Assembly: GCA_002450165.1 (NCBI GenBank)
Contig: DJYQ01000047.1
Coordinates: forward strand, 1-46,798
DNA length: 46,798 bases
Source: Prevotellaceae bacterium UBA6974
GTDB lineage: Bacteria > Bacteroidota > Bacteroidia > Bacteroidales > Bacteroidaceae
Direction of reading: 5' to 3'
The first letter of the stretch is position 1, and every line of letters starts with the position of its first letter. Below the pieces are notes generated by a model. That model worked only from the letters and a program-made list of their open reading frames with translations. It made no database searches and had not been told where the DNA came from. The translations under genes were made by a program, and so were the position numbers. This document shows, in pieces, positions 32,749-40,416 of the stretch.

Positions 32749-34077
32749 TTACAGAGAGACACCGGTAATCTCATATACTTTGTCCTTGATATATTCCTTA
32801 GCCTTGTCAATAGCACCCTTTATGGCCTGCTCCCTGACATCATCCTTGTCTGGCATACAGTCCTCCATCATGAGGATGGTCCTGCCGATATGCAGGAAAA
32901 GTCCGTAATCGACGTGGTTACCCCAGTCTTCAAACTCGGTTTCGACGTTACAACCGTGACCTTTCAGATAATTGGCCATCTCCTCGCCCACATGCCAGTC
33001 CATATACTTGTCGCCGGCAGAGTGCATTATAAAGTACTTGGTCTTGGTACTGGGTTGCCAGGTCTGCCCTTCACCGCAGAGAGAGTTTTCACGTAGCTTG
33101 CTGGCCAGTTTTTTACTGAGAGCAGACTCTGGATTGAGTGCATCCGGCGTAAGAATCATCTCCACGGGGCAGTCCTTGGACTTAGCCTCGTCACCACCGG
33201 CAATAAGCTTGTTGATGTCCCATGTTCCATAGTCCTTGGACAGAATCCACTTCTGGATGTTGCTGGCAAGGGGCTCTACGAACACATCACTGTACTCGAA
33301 GTCCAGATTATAGGTCTCCTTGTAGGCGACCACCACAAGGGGGAACGAGCAGGCATAGCCCGAGGTGGGGCTGGTGATATTGCTGATATAGACGCTGTGC
33401 AAGTCAAAGGGAGCTGCACCTGCCGAGGTCAGCGTCCAGTGTATGTCGGGACGCCTCTGGTCGCAGTAGCGCTGAACGGCAATGGCCGAGTAGCCACCGC
33501 TGCTATATCCCACATTGAAGGTAGGCAGTCCGTCTATGGCGTAGCCCTCGTCCTTCAGGATTCGCATGGCGGCATCCCAAGCATCGATGGTCTCGACGCT
33601 GGTAATCTCTGGACAACAGTATGCCTGCGGCTTGTCCTCGGTTAGCGTCCAGCCGTAGAGATCGGCCGAGACCATTATAAGATTTTGGTATTTATTCACA
33701 TACAGGCCGATGTCGTCAATCTCGTCCTGGGAGGTACGCTCGCCATGCTTGGCACACGTAAACTCGTTGTAAAGCACCAGTCCGCGTGGTGCAGCCTCCT
33801 TGTTATACACTGCGGGATTCATCGAAATGACACCGGTAAGGCGTACAGGTGTCTTCATGTCAGGCCCCAAACTGGTATATTCGAATATGATTTGACGGAA
33901 TTTCAGGTTCAACGCATCGTCGGCAATGTTTTTCAGTGCATGACACTCCCGACGTCCGGTTACGTTCTGGTCAAGGCTGTATTCGCGCTCTTGGTCAGGG
34001 TCGTAATCATTATCCGAGCAGGATGCGAACATCACCCCACAGAAAAGGATTAACATCCAAAGGTTATGCTTTTTCAT
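32749..34077 (-). CDS. Alpha/beta hydrolase lipoprotein
   Basis: A 442-aa lipoprotein with lipobox MFASC, Cys20, followed by SDNDYDPDQE, an acidic +2/+3 stretch of the sort linked to surface export in Bacteroidetes. The hydrolase core has the nucleophile elbow VGYSSGGYSA (Ser192), preceded by MVSADLYGWTLTED, and late His/Asp candidates in MHSAGDKYMDWH and EDWGNHVDYG. It is related in layout to the next hydrolase gene but clearly diverged. It is the first gene of the operon; upstream is a 400-nt gap with a TAACTTTA element (about 34110 on the minus strand) that may be a weak -7 box. Confidence 0.83.
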   Translation of the reverse strand: MKKHNLWMLILFCGVMFASCSDNDYDPDQEREYSLDQNVTGRRECHALKNIADDALNLKFRQIIFEYTSLGPDMKTPVRLTGVISMNPAVYNKEAAPRGLVLYNEFTCAKHGERTSQDEIDDIGLYVNKYQNLIMVSADLYGWTLTEDKPQAYCCPEITSVETIDAWDAAMRILKDEGYAIDGLPTFNVGYSSGGYSAIAVQRYCDQRRPDIHWTLTSAGAAPFDLHSVYISNITSPTSGYACSFPLVVVAYKETYNLDFEYSDVFVEPLASNIQKWILSKDYGTWDINKLIAGGDEAKSKDCPVEMILTPDALNPESALSKKLASKLRENSLCGEGQTWQPSTKTKYFIMHSAGDKYMDWHVGEEMANYLKGHGCNVETEFEDWGNHVDYGLFLHIGRTILMMEDCMPDKDDVREQAIKGAIDKAKEYIKDKVYEITGVSL

Positions 34078-34263
34078 AGATTTTATAGATTTATGTTATT
34101 AAAATTTGCATGTAAAGTTATCTTATTTGTACGACAAAATGTTCGTTCTTTCAAGATTTAACATATTATTGACCTAAAATTAAGAAAATATCATCGAACT
34201 CGGATTAAAAGTTCAAAAACACCTCTTGATTTGATTATTAACTCTGTAGTTCTTGAATCAGGC

Positions 34264-34290
34264 TGTCAATTTTCTGACTTACGAACAGAA
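34264..34290 (+). repeat. Dispersed repeat, inverted relative to 258-284
   Basis: 24 of 27 positions match the reverse complement of 258-284, including the exact block TTTTCTGACTTACGA. With one small gap the similarity extends left to about 34245 (TGTA.TTC..TGAAT..GG). Both copies can form a GTCAG/CTGAC-type mini-hairpin. Confidence 0.6.
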
Positions 34291-34331
34291 GCTTTTAGCA
34301 GAAAACCCTATTTCCCTATAGAGCCATTTTG

Positions 34332-34397
34332 TCGTTTGGCTTAAGCCGATTGATCGTTTGGCTCATGCCATTTGATCGTTTGGCTCGTGCCAAAAAG
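34332..34397. repeat. 22-bp tandem array with palindromes (array D)
   Basis: TCGTTTGGCT recurs at 34332, 34354 and 34376, exactly 22 bp apart. Each unit carries an inverted repeat of the type TTTGGC-N4-GCCAAA. It is perfect in the last unit (34379-34394), TGGC-TCAT-GCCA in the middle, and GGC-TTAA-GCC in the first. The GGCTCAyG anchor is shared with array A. Confidence 0.9.
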
Positions 34398-34407
34398 ACG
34401 GGGTCAC

Positions 34408-34445
34408 AAAAAAATACGCCTGCTGGCAACTTACCAACAGGCGTA
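34408..34445 (-). terminator. Intrinsic terminator of recG
   Basis: TACGCCTG (34415-34422) and CAGGCGTA (34438-34445) form an 8-bp stem, extended by CCA/TGG after one mismatch. On the minus strand it is followed by seven T (34408-34414). It lies 38 nt after the recG stop and is a textbook intrinsic terminator. Confidence 0.88.
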
Positions 34446-34483
34446 TATCGTTTACTGTTTAGTTATCACATTATGAGCAGTTT

Positions 34484-36595
34484 TCAACTGATATTGCTCC
34501 AGTCCATTTCGTCGCGCTTGAGATGGTGCAGGCGCTGCAGCAGTATTGCGTTATCCGGGTGTGACAACTGCGGATCGTTATCCAAAATCCACGTGGCAGT
34601 ATCACGGGCAAGCTGGACAATCTGCCCGTCGCGGGCAAGATTTGCGAGTTTGAGGTCAAAGGCCATGCCGCTCTGTTGTGTTCCCTCCAGATCACCCGGT
34701 CCACGAAAGCGTAAATCGGCCTCGGCAATTTCAAATCCATCATTGGTCTCGGTCATGATGTCAATACGACGGCGGGTATCGTGTGACAGCTCGTACTTTG
34801 TAACCAGCACGCAATAGCTCTGGTCTGCGCCGCGGCCTACACGACCTCGCAACTGATGCAGCTGCGAAAGTCCGAATCGCTCGGCATTCTGTATAACCAT
34901 AACCGATGCATTAGGTACATTGACACCGACCTCGATGACCGTCGTGGCTACCAGAATCTGCGTCTCGCCCCTGACAAACTTTTGCATCTCTGCTTCCTTG
35001 TCCTGCGGCTTCATTTTCCCGTGCACCATACTCAGGTGATAGGCAGGGAATATCTTCTGCAAATGGACGTATGCCTCCTCGACGTTCTGTAGATCCAATT
35101 TCTCACTTTCCTTGACCAACGGATAGACCATATAGACTTGATGCCCTTGCTGTATCTGCTGACTGATACCACGATACAGCAAATCAGGTTTGTTGTCATA
35201 CATGTGGGTGGTCTTGACGGGCTTTCGTCCTGGTGGCAGCTGGTCTATTACCGAAACGTCCAGGTCACCATAGACCGTCATAGCCAGAGTCCGGGGAATT
35301 GGAGTTGCTGTCATTACCATGACGTGTGGCGGTACTTGGTTTTTGTCCCACAGGCGTGCTCGCTGGGCTACCCCGAAACGGTGCTGCTCGTCAATCACCA
35401 CAAAGCCCAGGTTTTTGAACTGGACGTTATCCTCTATAACCGCATGTGTACCGACCAGGATATGTATCTTACCGTCCTGCAAGTCCTGCAGGATTGTCTC
35501 TCGTTTCTTGCCACGTACGACACCGGTCAGCAATTCGACATGCACATCCATGTTTCCGAGCAAATGGCGGAAAGTTGCCAGGTGCTGTTCGGCCAGGATT
35601 TCGGTCGGAGCCATGATACATGTCTGATAGCCGTTGCCTATGGCCAACAGCATCGCCATCAGAGCGACAACAGTCTTTCCGCTGCCTACGTCACCTTGTA
35701 CCAGGCGGTTCATCTGATGGCCGCTCTGCATATCCTGATGTATCTCGCGTATCACACGTTTCTGCGCTTCGGTAAGCTGGAATGGCAGATGATTGTGGTA
35801 GAAGTCATTGAAACAGGCTCCTACATGACGGAATACATGTCCCTTGATAGTCCCCTGACGGAAACGCGCATATCGCATTACTGCCAATTGGACATAGAAC
35901 AGTTCCTCGAACTTCAGCCTGTAGCTTGCCCATGACAGTTCGTCTGCTGTCTGTGGATAATGGATATTCTGCAATGCTGTGGACAGACCGACAAGACGGA
36001 GACGGCTGACTATGTGAGGGGGGAGAGTTTCAGTTATTCCCATGGTCGGGCCGAATTCGGCATGCAGGGTCTTGAACAGGGTGGTCATGAACTTTTCGAT
36101 GCTGCGCGATGTCAGTCCCTCCTTTTTCATACGCTCCGTGGTATGATAGTAGGGTTGCATACTCATCTTCCCCAACATGAGAGTATCGGGACGGTCAATG
36201 TCCGGATGACTTATATTGATACGCCCGTTAAAGACGGACGGTCTCCCAAACAAAATATAATCGGTGTGCAGCTTTACCGTCTTGAGGATAAACCTGATAC
36301 CGGCAAACCATACACAATCCACCCATCCGTTGCCATCGGTAAAATGACCAACCAGCCGTGCCTTACGACCCTCGCCTATCTGCTCGAAACTGGCAAACTG
36401 TCCCTTAATCTGTACGAAAGGCATATCGGTTGTCAGCTCTGACGTCTTGTACAGACGACTGCGGTCGATGTGTTTGTAGGGAAAGAAATACAGCAAGTCT
36501 TCCCAGGTTTTCAAACCCAGTTCGTGCTTCAGCGTCTCGCTCCTTTTGGGACCGATTCCCGGTAGGAACTTCAATTCCGAAGAAAGATTTGCCAC
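34484..36595 (-). CDS. recG: ATP-dependent DNA helicase RecG
   Basis: Remodels stalled replication forks and Holliday junctions. At 703 aa it has the N-terminal wedge/OB domain (about 1-200, starting with FLPGIGPKRSETLKHELG), then helicase motifs: Walker A VQGDVGSGKTVVAL, motif II IDEQHRFGVAQR, TATPIPRTLAM, VATTVIEVGVNVPNA and QLRGRVGRG. The RecG-specific FRGPGDLEGTQQSG is near the end. Start is GTG at 36593-36595. It lies 31 nt after the DJ-1 gene and probably shares its transcript, ending at the terminator 34408-34445. Confidence 0.96.
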   Translation of the reverse strand: MANLSSELKFLPGIGPKRSETLKHELGLKTWEDLLYFFPYKHIDRSRLYKTSELTTDMPFVQIKGQFASFEQIGEGRKARLVGHFTDGNGWVDCVWFAGIRFILKTVKLHTDYILFGRPSVFNGRINISHPDIDRPDTLMLGKMSMQPYYHTTERMKKEGLTSRSIEKFMTTLFKTLHAEFGPTMGITETLPPHIVSRLRLVGLSTALQNIHYPQTADELSWASYRLKFEELFYVQLAVMRYARFRQGTIKGHVFRHVGACFNDFYHNHLPFQLTEAQKRVIREIHQDMQSGHQMNRLVQGDVGSGKTVVALMAMLLAIGNGYQTCIMAPTEILAEQHLATFRHLLGNMDVHVELLTGVVRGKKRETILQDLQDGKIHILVGTHAVIEDNVQFKNLGFVVIDEQHRFGVAQRARLWDKNQVPPHVMVMTATPIPRTLAMTVYGDLDVSVIDQLPPGRKPVKTTHMYDNKPDLLYRGISQQIQQGHQVYMVYPLVKESEKLDLQNVEEAYVHLQKIFPAYHLSMVHGKMKPQDKEAEMQKFVRGETQILVATTVIEVGVNVPNASVMVIQNAERFGLSQLHQLRGRVGRGADQSYCVLVTKYELSHDTRRRIDIMTETNDGFEIAEADLRFRGPGDLEGTQQSGMAFDLKLANLARDGQIVQLARDTATWILDNDPQLSHPDNAILLQRLHHLKRDEMDWSNIS

Positions 36596-36626
36596 AGCCT
36601 CCTCCCCTTTTGTTTAGCCCGTTATA

Positions 36627-37181
36627 TCAGCGCAACAGCTTGTTGTACATCATTCCCTCGCGCAAGGTTGCTGCCTCGGTTGTCTTTCCCATAGCCTGGG
36701 TGATTATATAGCCGAATTCCATCGCAGCACCCGGGCCGCATGCAGTGATAAACTGCCCATCCTGCTGGCAAACCGCTGCTGTGTATTCGGCACCTGCCAG
36801 TTCAGTTTCGAAGCCGGGGTAACATGTCGCTTTAATCCCGTCCAGTATGCCCAGATGTCCGTAAACCATGGGGGCTGCACAAATGGCGGCCAATTTCTTA
36901 CCTGCCCGGTAATGTTTCATGATACCGTCACGCAAGGGCTGGCAGGCATCCAGATTGGTTGCACCGGGCAGACCGCCTGGCAGGACAAGCATGTCTGCCT
37001 GGCTGAAATCTATTTCCTCCAGCAGTACATCTGCCACAAAACCGACACCATGGGCAGAAGTGACCACCTTCTCACCTGTTATACTGACTGTCTGTGCCTC
37101 GATACCAGCACGACGGACTATATCCAGAGGCGCTATCATTTCAATATCCTCGAAGCCTGTTGCAAGAAAAAAATAAATCAT
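36627..37181 (-). CDS. DJ-1/PfpI family protein
   Basis: A 184-aa cytoplasmic protein of the DJ-1/YajL branch. It begins MIYFFLATGFEDIEMIAPLD with the conserved Glu, and the reactive Cys is in KLAAICAAPMVYG at the nucleophile elbow. The segment DMLVLPGGLPGATNLDAC completes the fold signature. Members act in protection against oxidative or carbonyl damage; the exact activity is debated. It is transcribed divergently from nadK with facing -7 boxes in a 117-nt gap. Confidence 0.92.
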   Translation of the reverse strand: MIYFFLATGFEDIEMIAPLDIVRRAGIEAQTVSITGEKVVTSAHGVGFVADVLLEEIDFSQADMLVLPGGLPGATNLDACQPLRDGIMKHYRAGKKLAAICAAPMVYGHLGILDGIKATCYPGFETELAGAEYTAAVCQQDGQFITACGPGAAMEFGYIITQAMGKTTEAATLREGMMYNKLLR

Positions 37182-37247
37182 ACGGAATGTAATAAGGTTA
37201 CAATGTTATACTATTATTCTTAGGGGAATTTTTCGGTATTCCTTCCG

Positions 37248-37255
37248 CAAAGTTA
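37248..37255 (-). promoter_or_regulatory. -7 box for the DJ-1/recG transcript
   Basis: CAAAGTTA on the plus strand reads TAACTTTG on the minus strand, followed by CGG. It is 66 nt before the DJ-1 ATG. The box lies 11 bp from the opposing nadK -7 box, so the two promoters overlap and may compete. Confidence 0.65.
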
Positions 37256-37266
37256 AAAAAATTACT

Positions 37267-37274
37267 TAACTTTG
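37267..37274 (+). promoter_or_regulatory. -7 box for nadK
   Basis: TAACTTTG followed by CCC, 24 nt before the nadK ATG at 37299. This rules out the upstream TTG at 37272 as start codon, because it lies inside the box. Confidence 0.68.
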
Positions 37275-37298
37275 CCCGTCAAAGACAAGGAAATCATC

Positions 37299-38192
37299 AT
37301 GCAGAAACTCCGTTTTGCTCTTTTCGGAAACATCTATCAGGCCAAGAAATCCACATCTGCACAAAAACTGCTTGCAATGCTGGAGGAACGGCAAGCAACG
37401 CTGTTGACAGACCGTCCGTTCTACAATTATCTGGTAAACGACATGCAGATTAAAGTCAATTGCAGTGAGTTGATTGACGGCAATGACTTCCAGGCGGATT
37501 TTGCGATATCCATGGGTGGTGACGGAACGTTCCTGGAAGCTGCACGTCGCGTCGGTGACAAGGATATCCCCATCCTGGGCATAAATATGGGGCGTCTGGG
37601 ATTTCTCTCGGATTATCAGGCCGAGGATATCCCATCTGCAATCGAGGCTATTTACAACAGTGATTTCAAATGCGAGGAACGAAGCCTGCTGCAGGCCGAA
37701 TTCACAGGGGAATGCAACTGTAACAACTCTTCGCATTGTCCGTTCGCACTGAATGAGGTTTCCGTACTCAAACTGGACAGTTCGTCCATGATAAGCATAC
37801 GGGTGGATATCAACCACGAATACCTGACCACGTATCAGGCAGACGGGCTCATAATCAATACCCCGACTGGCAGTACGGGATACGCAATGAGCGTTGGCGG
37901 AAGCATCATGGCCCCTGGCAGCAACGCCATCGGTCTTGTTCCTGTTGCACCGCATTCCCTGACGGTACGTCCGCTGACCCTACCTGACAACAACGTGATT
38001 GAACTGACTGTCGAGAGCCGTTCGCACAATTTTCTCGTGTCAATAGACGGACGCAGCGAATCATGCCAAGAAGGAACACATATTACCATAAAACGTGCTC
38101 CATACACCATCAAGGTCGTGAAAAGGAGCGAGGGAAGTTTCTTCCATACACTGCGCAAAAAACTGATGTGGGGGGCTGACCCACGTGAATAG
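37299..38192 (+). CDS. nadK: NAD kinase
   Basis: Phosphorylates NAD to NADP. At 297 aa from ATG 37299 the signatures are SMGGDGTFLEAARRVGD (GGDG at 73-76), GINMGRLGFLSDY and the NAD-binding INTPTGSTGYAMSVGG. The C-terminal VSIDGRSESCQEG is also typical. It is monocistronic or linked to the ABC exporter, which starts 18 nt downstream. Confidence 0.96.
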   Translation: MQKLRFALFGNIYQAKKSTSAQKLLAMLEERQATLLTDRPFYNYLVNDMQIKVNCSELIDGNDFQADFAISMGGDGTFLEAARRVGDKDIPILGINMGRLGFLSDYQAEDIPSAIEAIYNSDFKCEERSLLQAEFTGECNCNNSSHCPFALNEVSVLKLDSSSMISIRVDINHEYLTTYQADGLIINTPTGSTGYAMSVGGSIMAPGSNAIGLVPVAPHSLTVRPLTLPDNNVIELTVESRSHNFLVSIDGRSESCQEGTHITIKRAPYTIKVVKRSEGSFFHTLRKKLMWGADPRE

Positions 38193-38210
38193 GGAGGCGT
38201 AATGAAATAA

Positions 38211-39872
38211 ATGACAGCCAGGGATTTTATACGACACCCCGAAGTCCTGCGCTGGTTTTGGATAACCAGCCAGGGTATCCGACTGAAGGCCATAGTGAAC
38301 ATCATTATAGGCCTGGTTATTGTCGGCATGGACTTCCTGCTCATCTGGACAACCAAGATGTGCATCGATATTGCTACCGGGCATAGCAACATGTCGCTGG
38401 TTATTGCCTGCGGCATCATGGTTGCCATAGGCATTGTCAATATCGGACTGGCATTTTCGCGTCGTTGGGTAGGGGCTCTGCTGGGACTCAAGAGCCAGAA
38501 CCTGATGCAGTTGCGTACATTCTCCCGCCTGATGCACAGCGTATGGAACGGCAAGGAAAGTCTTCATTCGGGAGATGTAATGAACCGTCTGATACGCGAT
38601 GCCAACGAGATTACGGGCGTTATCACCGACACGTTGCCAATGGCAATATGTACGCTTGTAAGACTGGCAGGCGCTTTTGTATTCCTGTACAAATTTGACT
38701 CCTCCTTGGCATGTCTGCTTATGGTAGTTGCCCCGGGATTTGTCGCGCTCAGCAGGTTCTATATACGCAGGATGCGTACACTTACACGGGAAATACGTGA
38801 CACCGACAGCAAGATACAGAGCATTCTGCAGGAAAGCATTCAGCACAGGATGGTAATCAAGACTCTGGAGCAGACTGACGGCATGGTCGAACAGCTCGCT
38901 GACGTACAGGCACAACTGCGTCGTCAGGTCCGGCACAAGACTCTTTTCTCCAGCATCAGCACACTGATTATCAATTTCGGATTCTCGGCTGGTTACCTTA
39001 TTACATTTATATGGGGTGTGTATCGCCTACAGGCTGGAGAAATTTCGTACGGCACTATGCTGGCATTCATTCAACTGGTAGGACAGATACAGGGGCCGTT
39101 TCGCGAAATGACACGCTTTGTTCCCGTTATCATCAGTTCTCTGACTGCTGCCGAACGCCTGCAGGAACTGGAAGCAGCACCACTTGAGGAAGAGGGTAAC
39201 CCCATCTTCTTTCCACATGGCGCAGGAATTCGTTTCCGTAATGTCTATTACAGGTATGAGGATGGTCACCGCAATATACTGAACAATTTCTGCCATGACT
39301 TTGTACCAGGAAGCACTACTGCCATTTTGGGCGAGACCGGAGCAGGCAAGACGACATTGATACGCATGGTCCTGGCACTTCTGTCCCCTGACGAGGGAAG
39401 CGTGGAACTGTATGACAACAACCAGTCTGCACAATGCTCTCCACAAACGCGGTGTAATTTGGTATATGTACCACAGGGCAATACATTGCTGAGCGGAACC
39501 ATCCGTGACAATCTGCTGCTTGGCAATCCCGAGGCCAGCGAAGAAGACATGATTGAAGCGATACACATGGCATGTGCGGACTTCATCCTGCGCCAGCCCA
39601 AAGGACTGGATACCCCGTGCGGTGAGGGTGGTGCCGGACTGAGCGAAGGTCAGGCACAACGCATTGCCATTGCACGGGCGCTGCTGCGACGCGGTAATAT
39701 TATTCTGCTGGACGAGGCTACCTCGGCACTGGATCCGGAAACCGAGCAGAATCTGATCAACAACATATCACTTCTGGCCAAATCCCAGAAACGCACCGTG
39801 CTGTTTATTACTCATCGACCGGCTATTGTCGATTACTGCAACAACATATTAAAATTAGAGAGGAAGGCTTGA
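38211..39872 (+). CDS. ABC exporter, fused permease and ATPase
   Basis: A 553-aa half-transporter of the MsbA/exporter type. Six membrane helices are expected in the first 310 residues (clear ones at 27-45, 62-80, 145-160, 168-182 and 250-270). The ATPase domain has Walker A GETGAGKT (374-381), the signature LSEGQ (477-481), Walker B IILLDE and the D-loop SALD. It would work as a homodimer. The substrate is unknown; no partner gene is adjacent. The start is preceded by a GGGAGG sequence and an in-frame ATG-AAA-TAA directly abutting the ATG. Confidence 0.92.
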   Translation: MTARDFIRHPEVLRWFWITSQGIRLKAIVNIIIGLVIVGMDFLLIWTTKMCIDIATGHSNMSLVIACGIMVAIGIVNIGLAFSRRWVGALLGLKSQNLMQLRTFSRLMHSVWNGKESLHSGDVMNRLIRDANEITGVITDTLPMAICTLVRLAGAFVFLYKFDSSLACLLMVVAPGFVALSRFYIRRMRTLTREIRDTDSKIQSILQESIQHRMVIKTLEQTDGMVEQLADVQAQLRRQVRHKTLFSSISTLIINFGFSAGYLITFIWGVYRLQAGEISYGTMLAFIQLVGQIQGPFREMTRFVPVIISSLTAAERLQELEAAPLEEEGNPIFFPHGAGIRFRNVYYRYEDGHRNILNNFCHDFVPGSTTAILGETGAGKTTLIRMVLALLSPDEGSVELYDNNQSAQCSPQTRCNLVYVPQGNTLLSGTIRDNLLLGNPEASEEDMIEAIHMACADFILRQPKGLDTPCGEGGAGLSEGQAQRIAIARALLRRGNIILLDEATSALDPETEQNLINNISLLAKSQKRTVLFITHRPAIVDYCNNILKLERKA

Positions 39873-39883
39873 TGGCCTCCCTC
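39860..39883. terminator. Hairpin between ABC exporter and nrdG
   Basis: GAGGAAGGC (39860-39868) and GCCTCCCTC (39875-39883) pair over 9 bp with one mismatch, spanning the ABC exporter stop codon. Reading minus, it is followed by a T-rich stretch (TCTAATTTTAATA), so it could end the nrdDG transcript. Confidence 0.5.
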
Positions 39884-39903
39884 CCACACGGTTTATGTAT
39901 TTC

Positions 39904-40416
39904 TTACATTTTTCGTTCCCACAGGACTACCCTGCCCTCCCGTAATGTCCGGGGCACGTCAATAAGCCTTTGGTTGCTACTGCCACAGAATAACAAATCC
40001 GTATCACGCAAATCCTGCACAAACGGACCATCGACAATCACATCCACGATTTTTGCCAGTTCCTGCATTGCCGACGTGCCATCGGCAAATATTCTTTCCC
40101 ACGTAAATCCGGTAAAGCACCAGACTGTCTTGTCCGTTTCCGCCTTGATTCTGCGACACAGTTCCAGAAATCCTTCTGCCTGAAACATCGGGTCGCCTCC
40201 CGAGAATGTTACATGGGCAAAGGGGTCTGATACTATTTCCTGCATCAAGTCATCAATACTTGCGTCATGTCCACCATGCGGATTCCACGATTCGGGATTA
40301 TGACAGCCAGGACAGGCATGCCTGCAACCTGCGCAGTATATGCTTGTCCTGAAACCTGGTCCATCGACGGTAGTGTCGTGGATAATGTTAAGAATTCGAA
40401 TGGATGACACGGTCAT
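39904..40416 (-). CDS. nrdG: Anaerobic ribonucleotide reductase activating protein
   Basis: A radical-SAM activase that installs the glycyl radical on NrdD. At 170 aa, the CX3CX2C cluster motif is CRHACPGC (preceded by IYCAG), and SAM-binding FSGGDPMFQ follows. The start overlaps the nrdD end by 29 nt, consistent with coupled translation. Use of this pair means anaerobic dNTP synthesis, as expected of a gut or oral anaerobe. Confidence 0.95.
   Translation of the reverse strand: MTVSSIRILNIIHDTTVDGPGFRTSIYCAGCRHACPGCHNPESWNPHGGHDASIDDLMQEIVSDPFAHVTFSGGDPMFQAEGFLELCRRIKAETDKTVWCFTGFTWERIFADGTSAMQELAKIVDVIVDGPFVQDLRDTDLLFCGSSNQRLIDVPRTLREGRVVLWERKM

Larger units (their letters stand above)
34078..34483. 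other. Intergenic region upstream of hydrolase operon
   Basis: A 406-nt gap with no gene. From left to right it holds AT-rich promoter sequence for the minus-strand hydrolase, a stretch (34245-34290) matching 258-302 in inverted orientation, a 22-bp repeat array (34332-34397) and the recG terminator (34408-34445). Confidence 0.6.

Noticed and set aside
258..34290. Invertible segment bounded by the inverted copies at 258-284 and 34264-34290
   Set aside because: The copies are imperfect, 34 kb apart, and enclose core housekeeping genes; no invertase gene is near.
34332..34397. CRISPR array
   Set aside because: Units are contiguous with a 22-bp period and no unique spacers; no cas genes are present.
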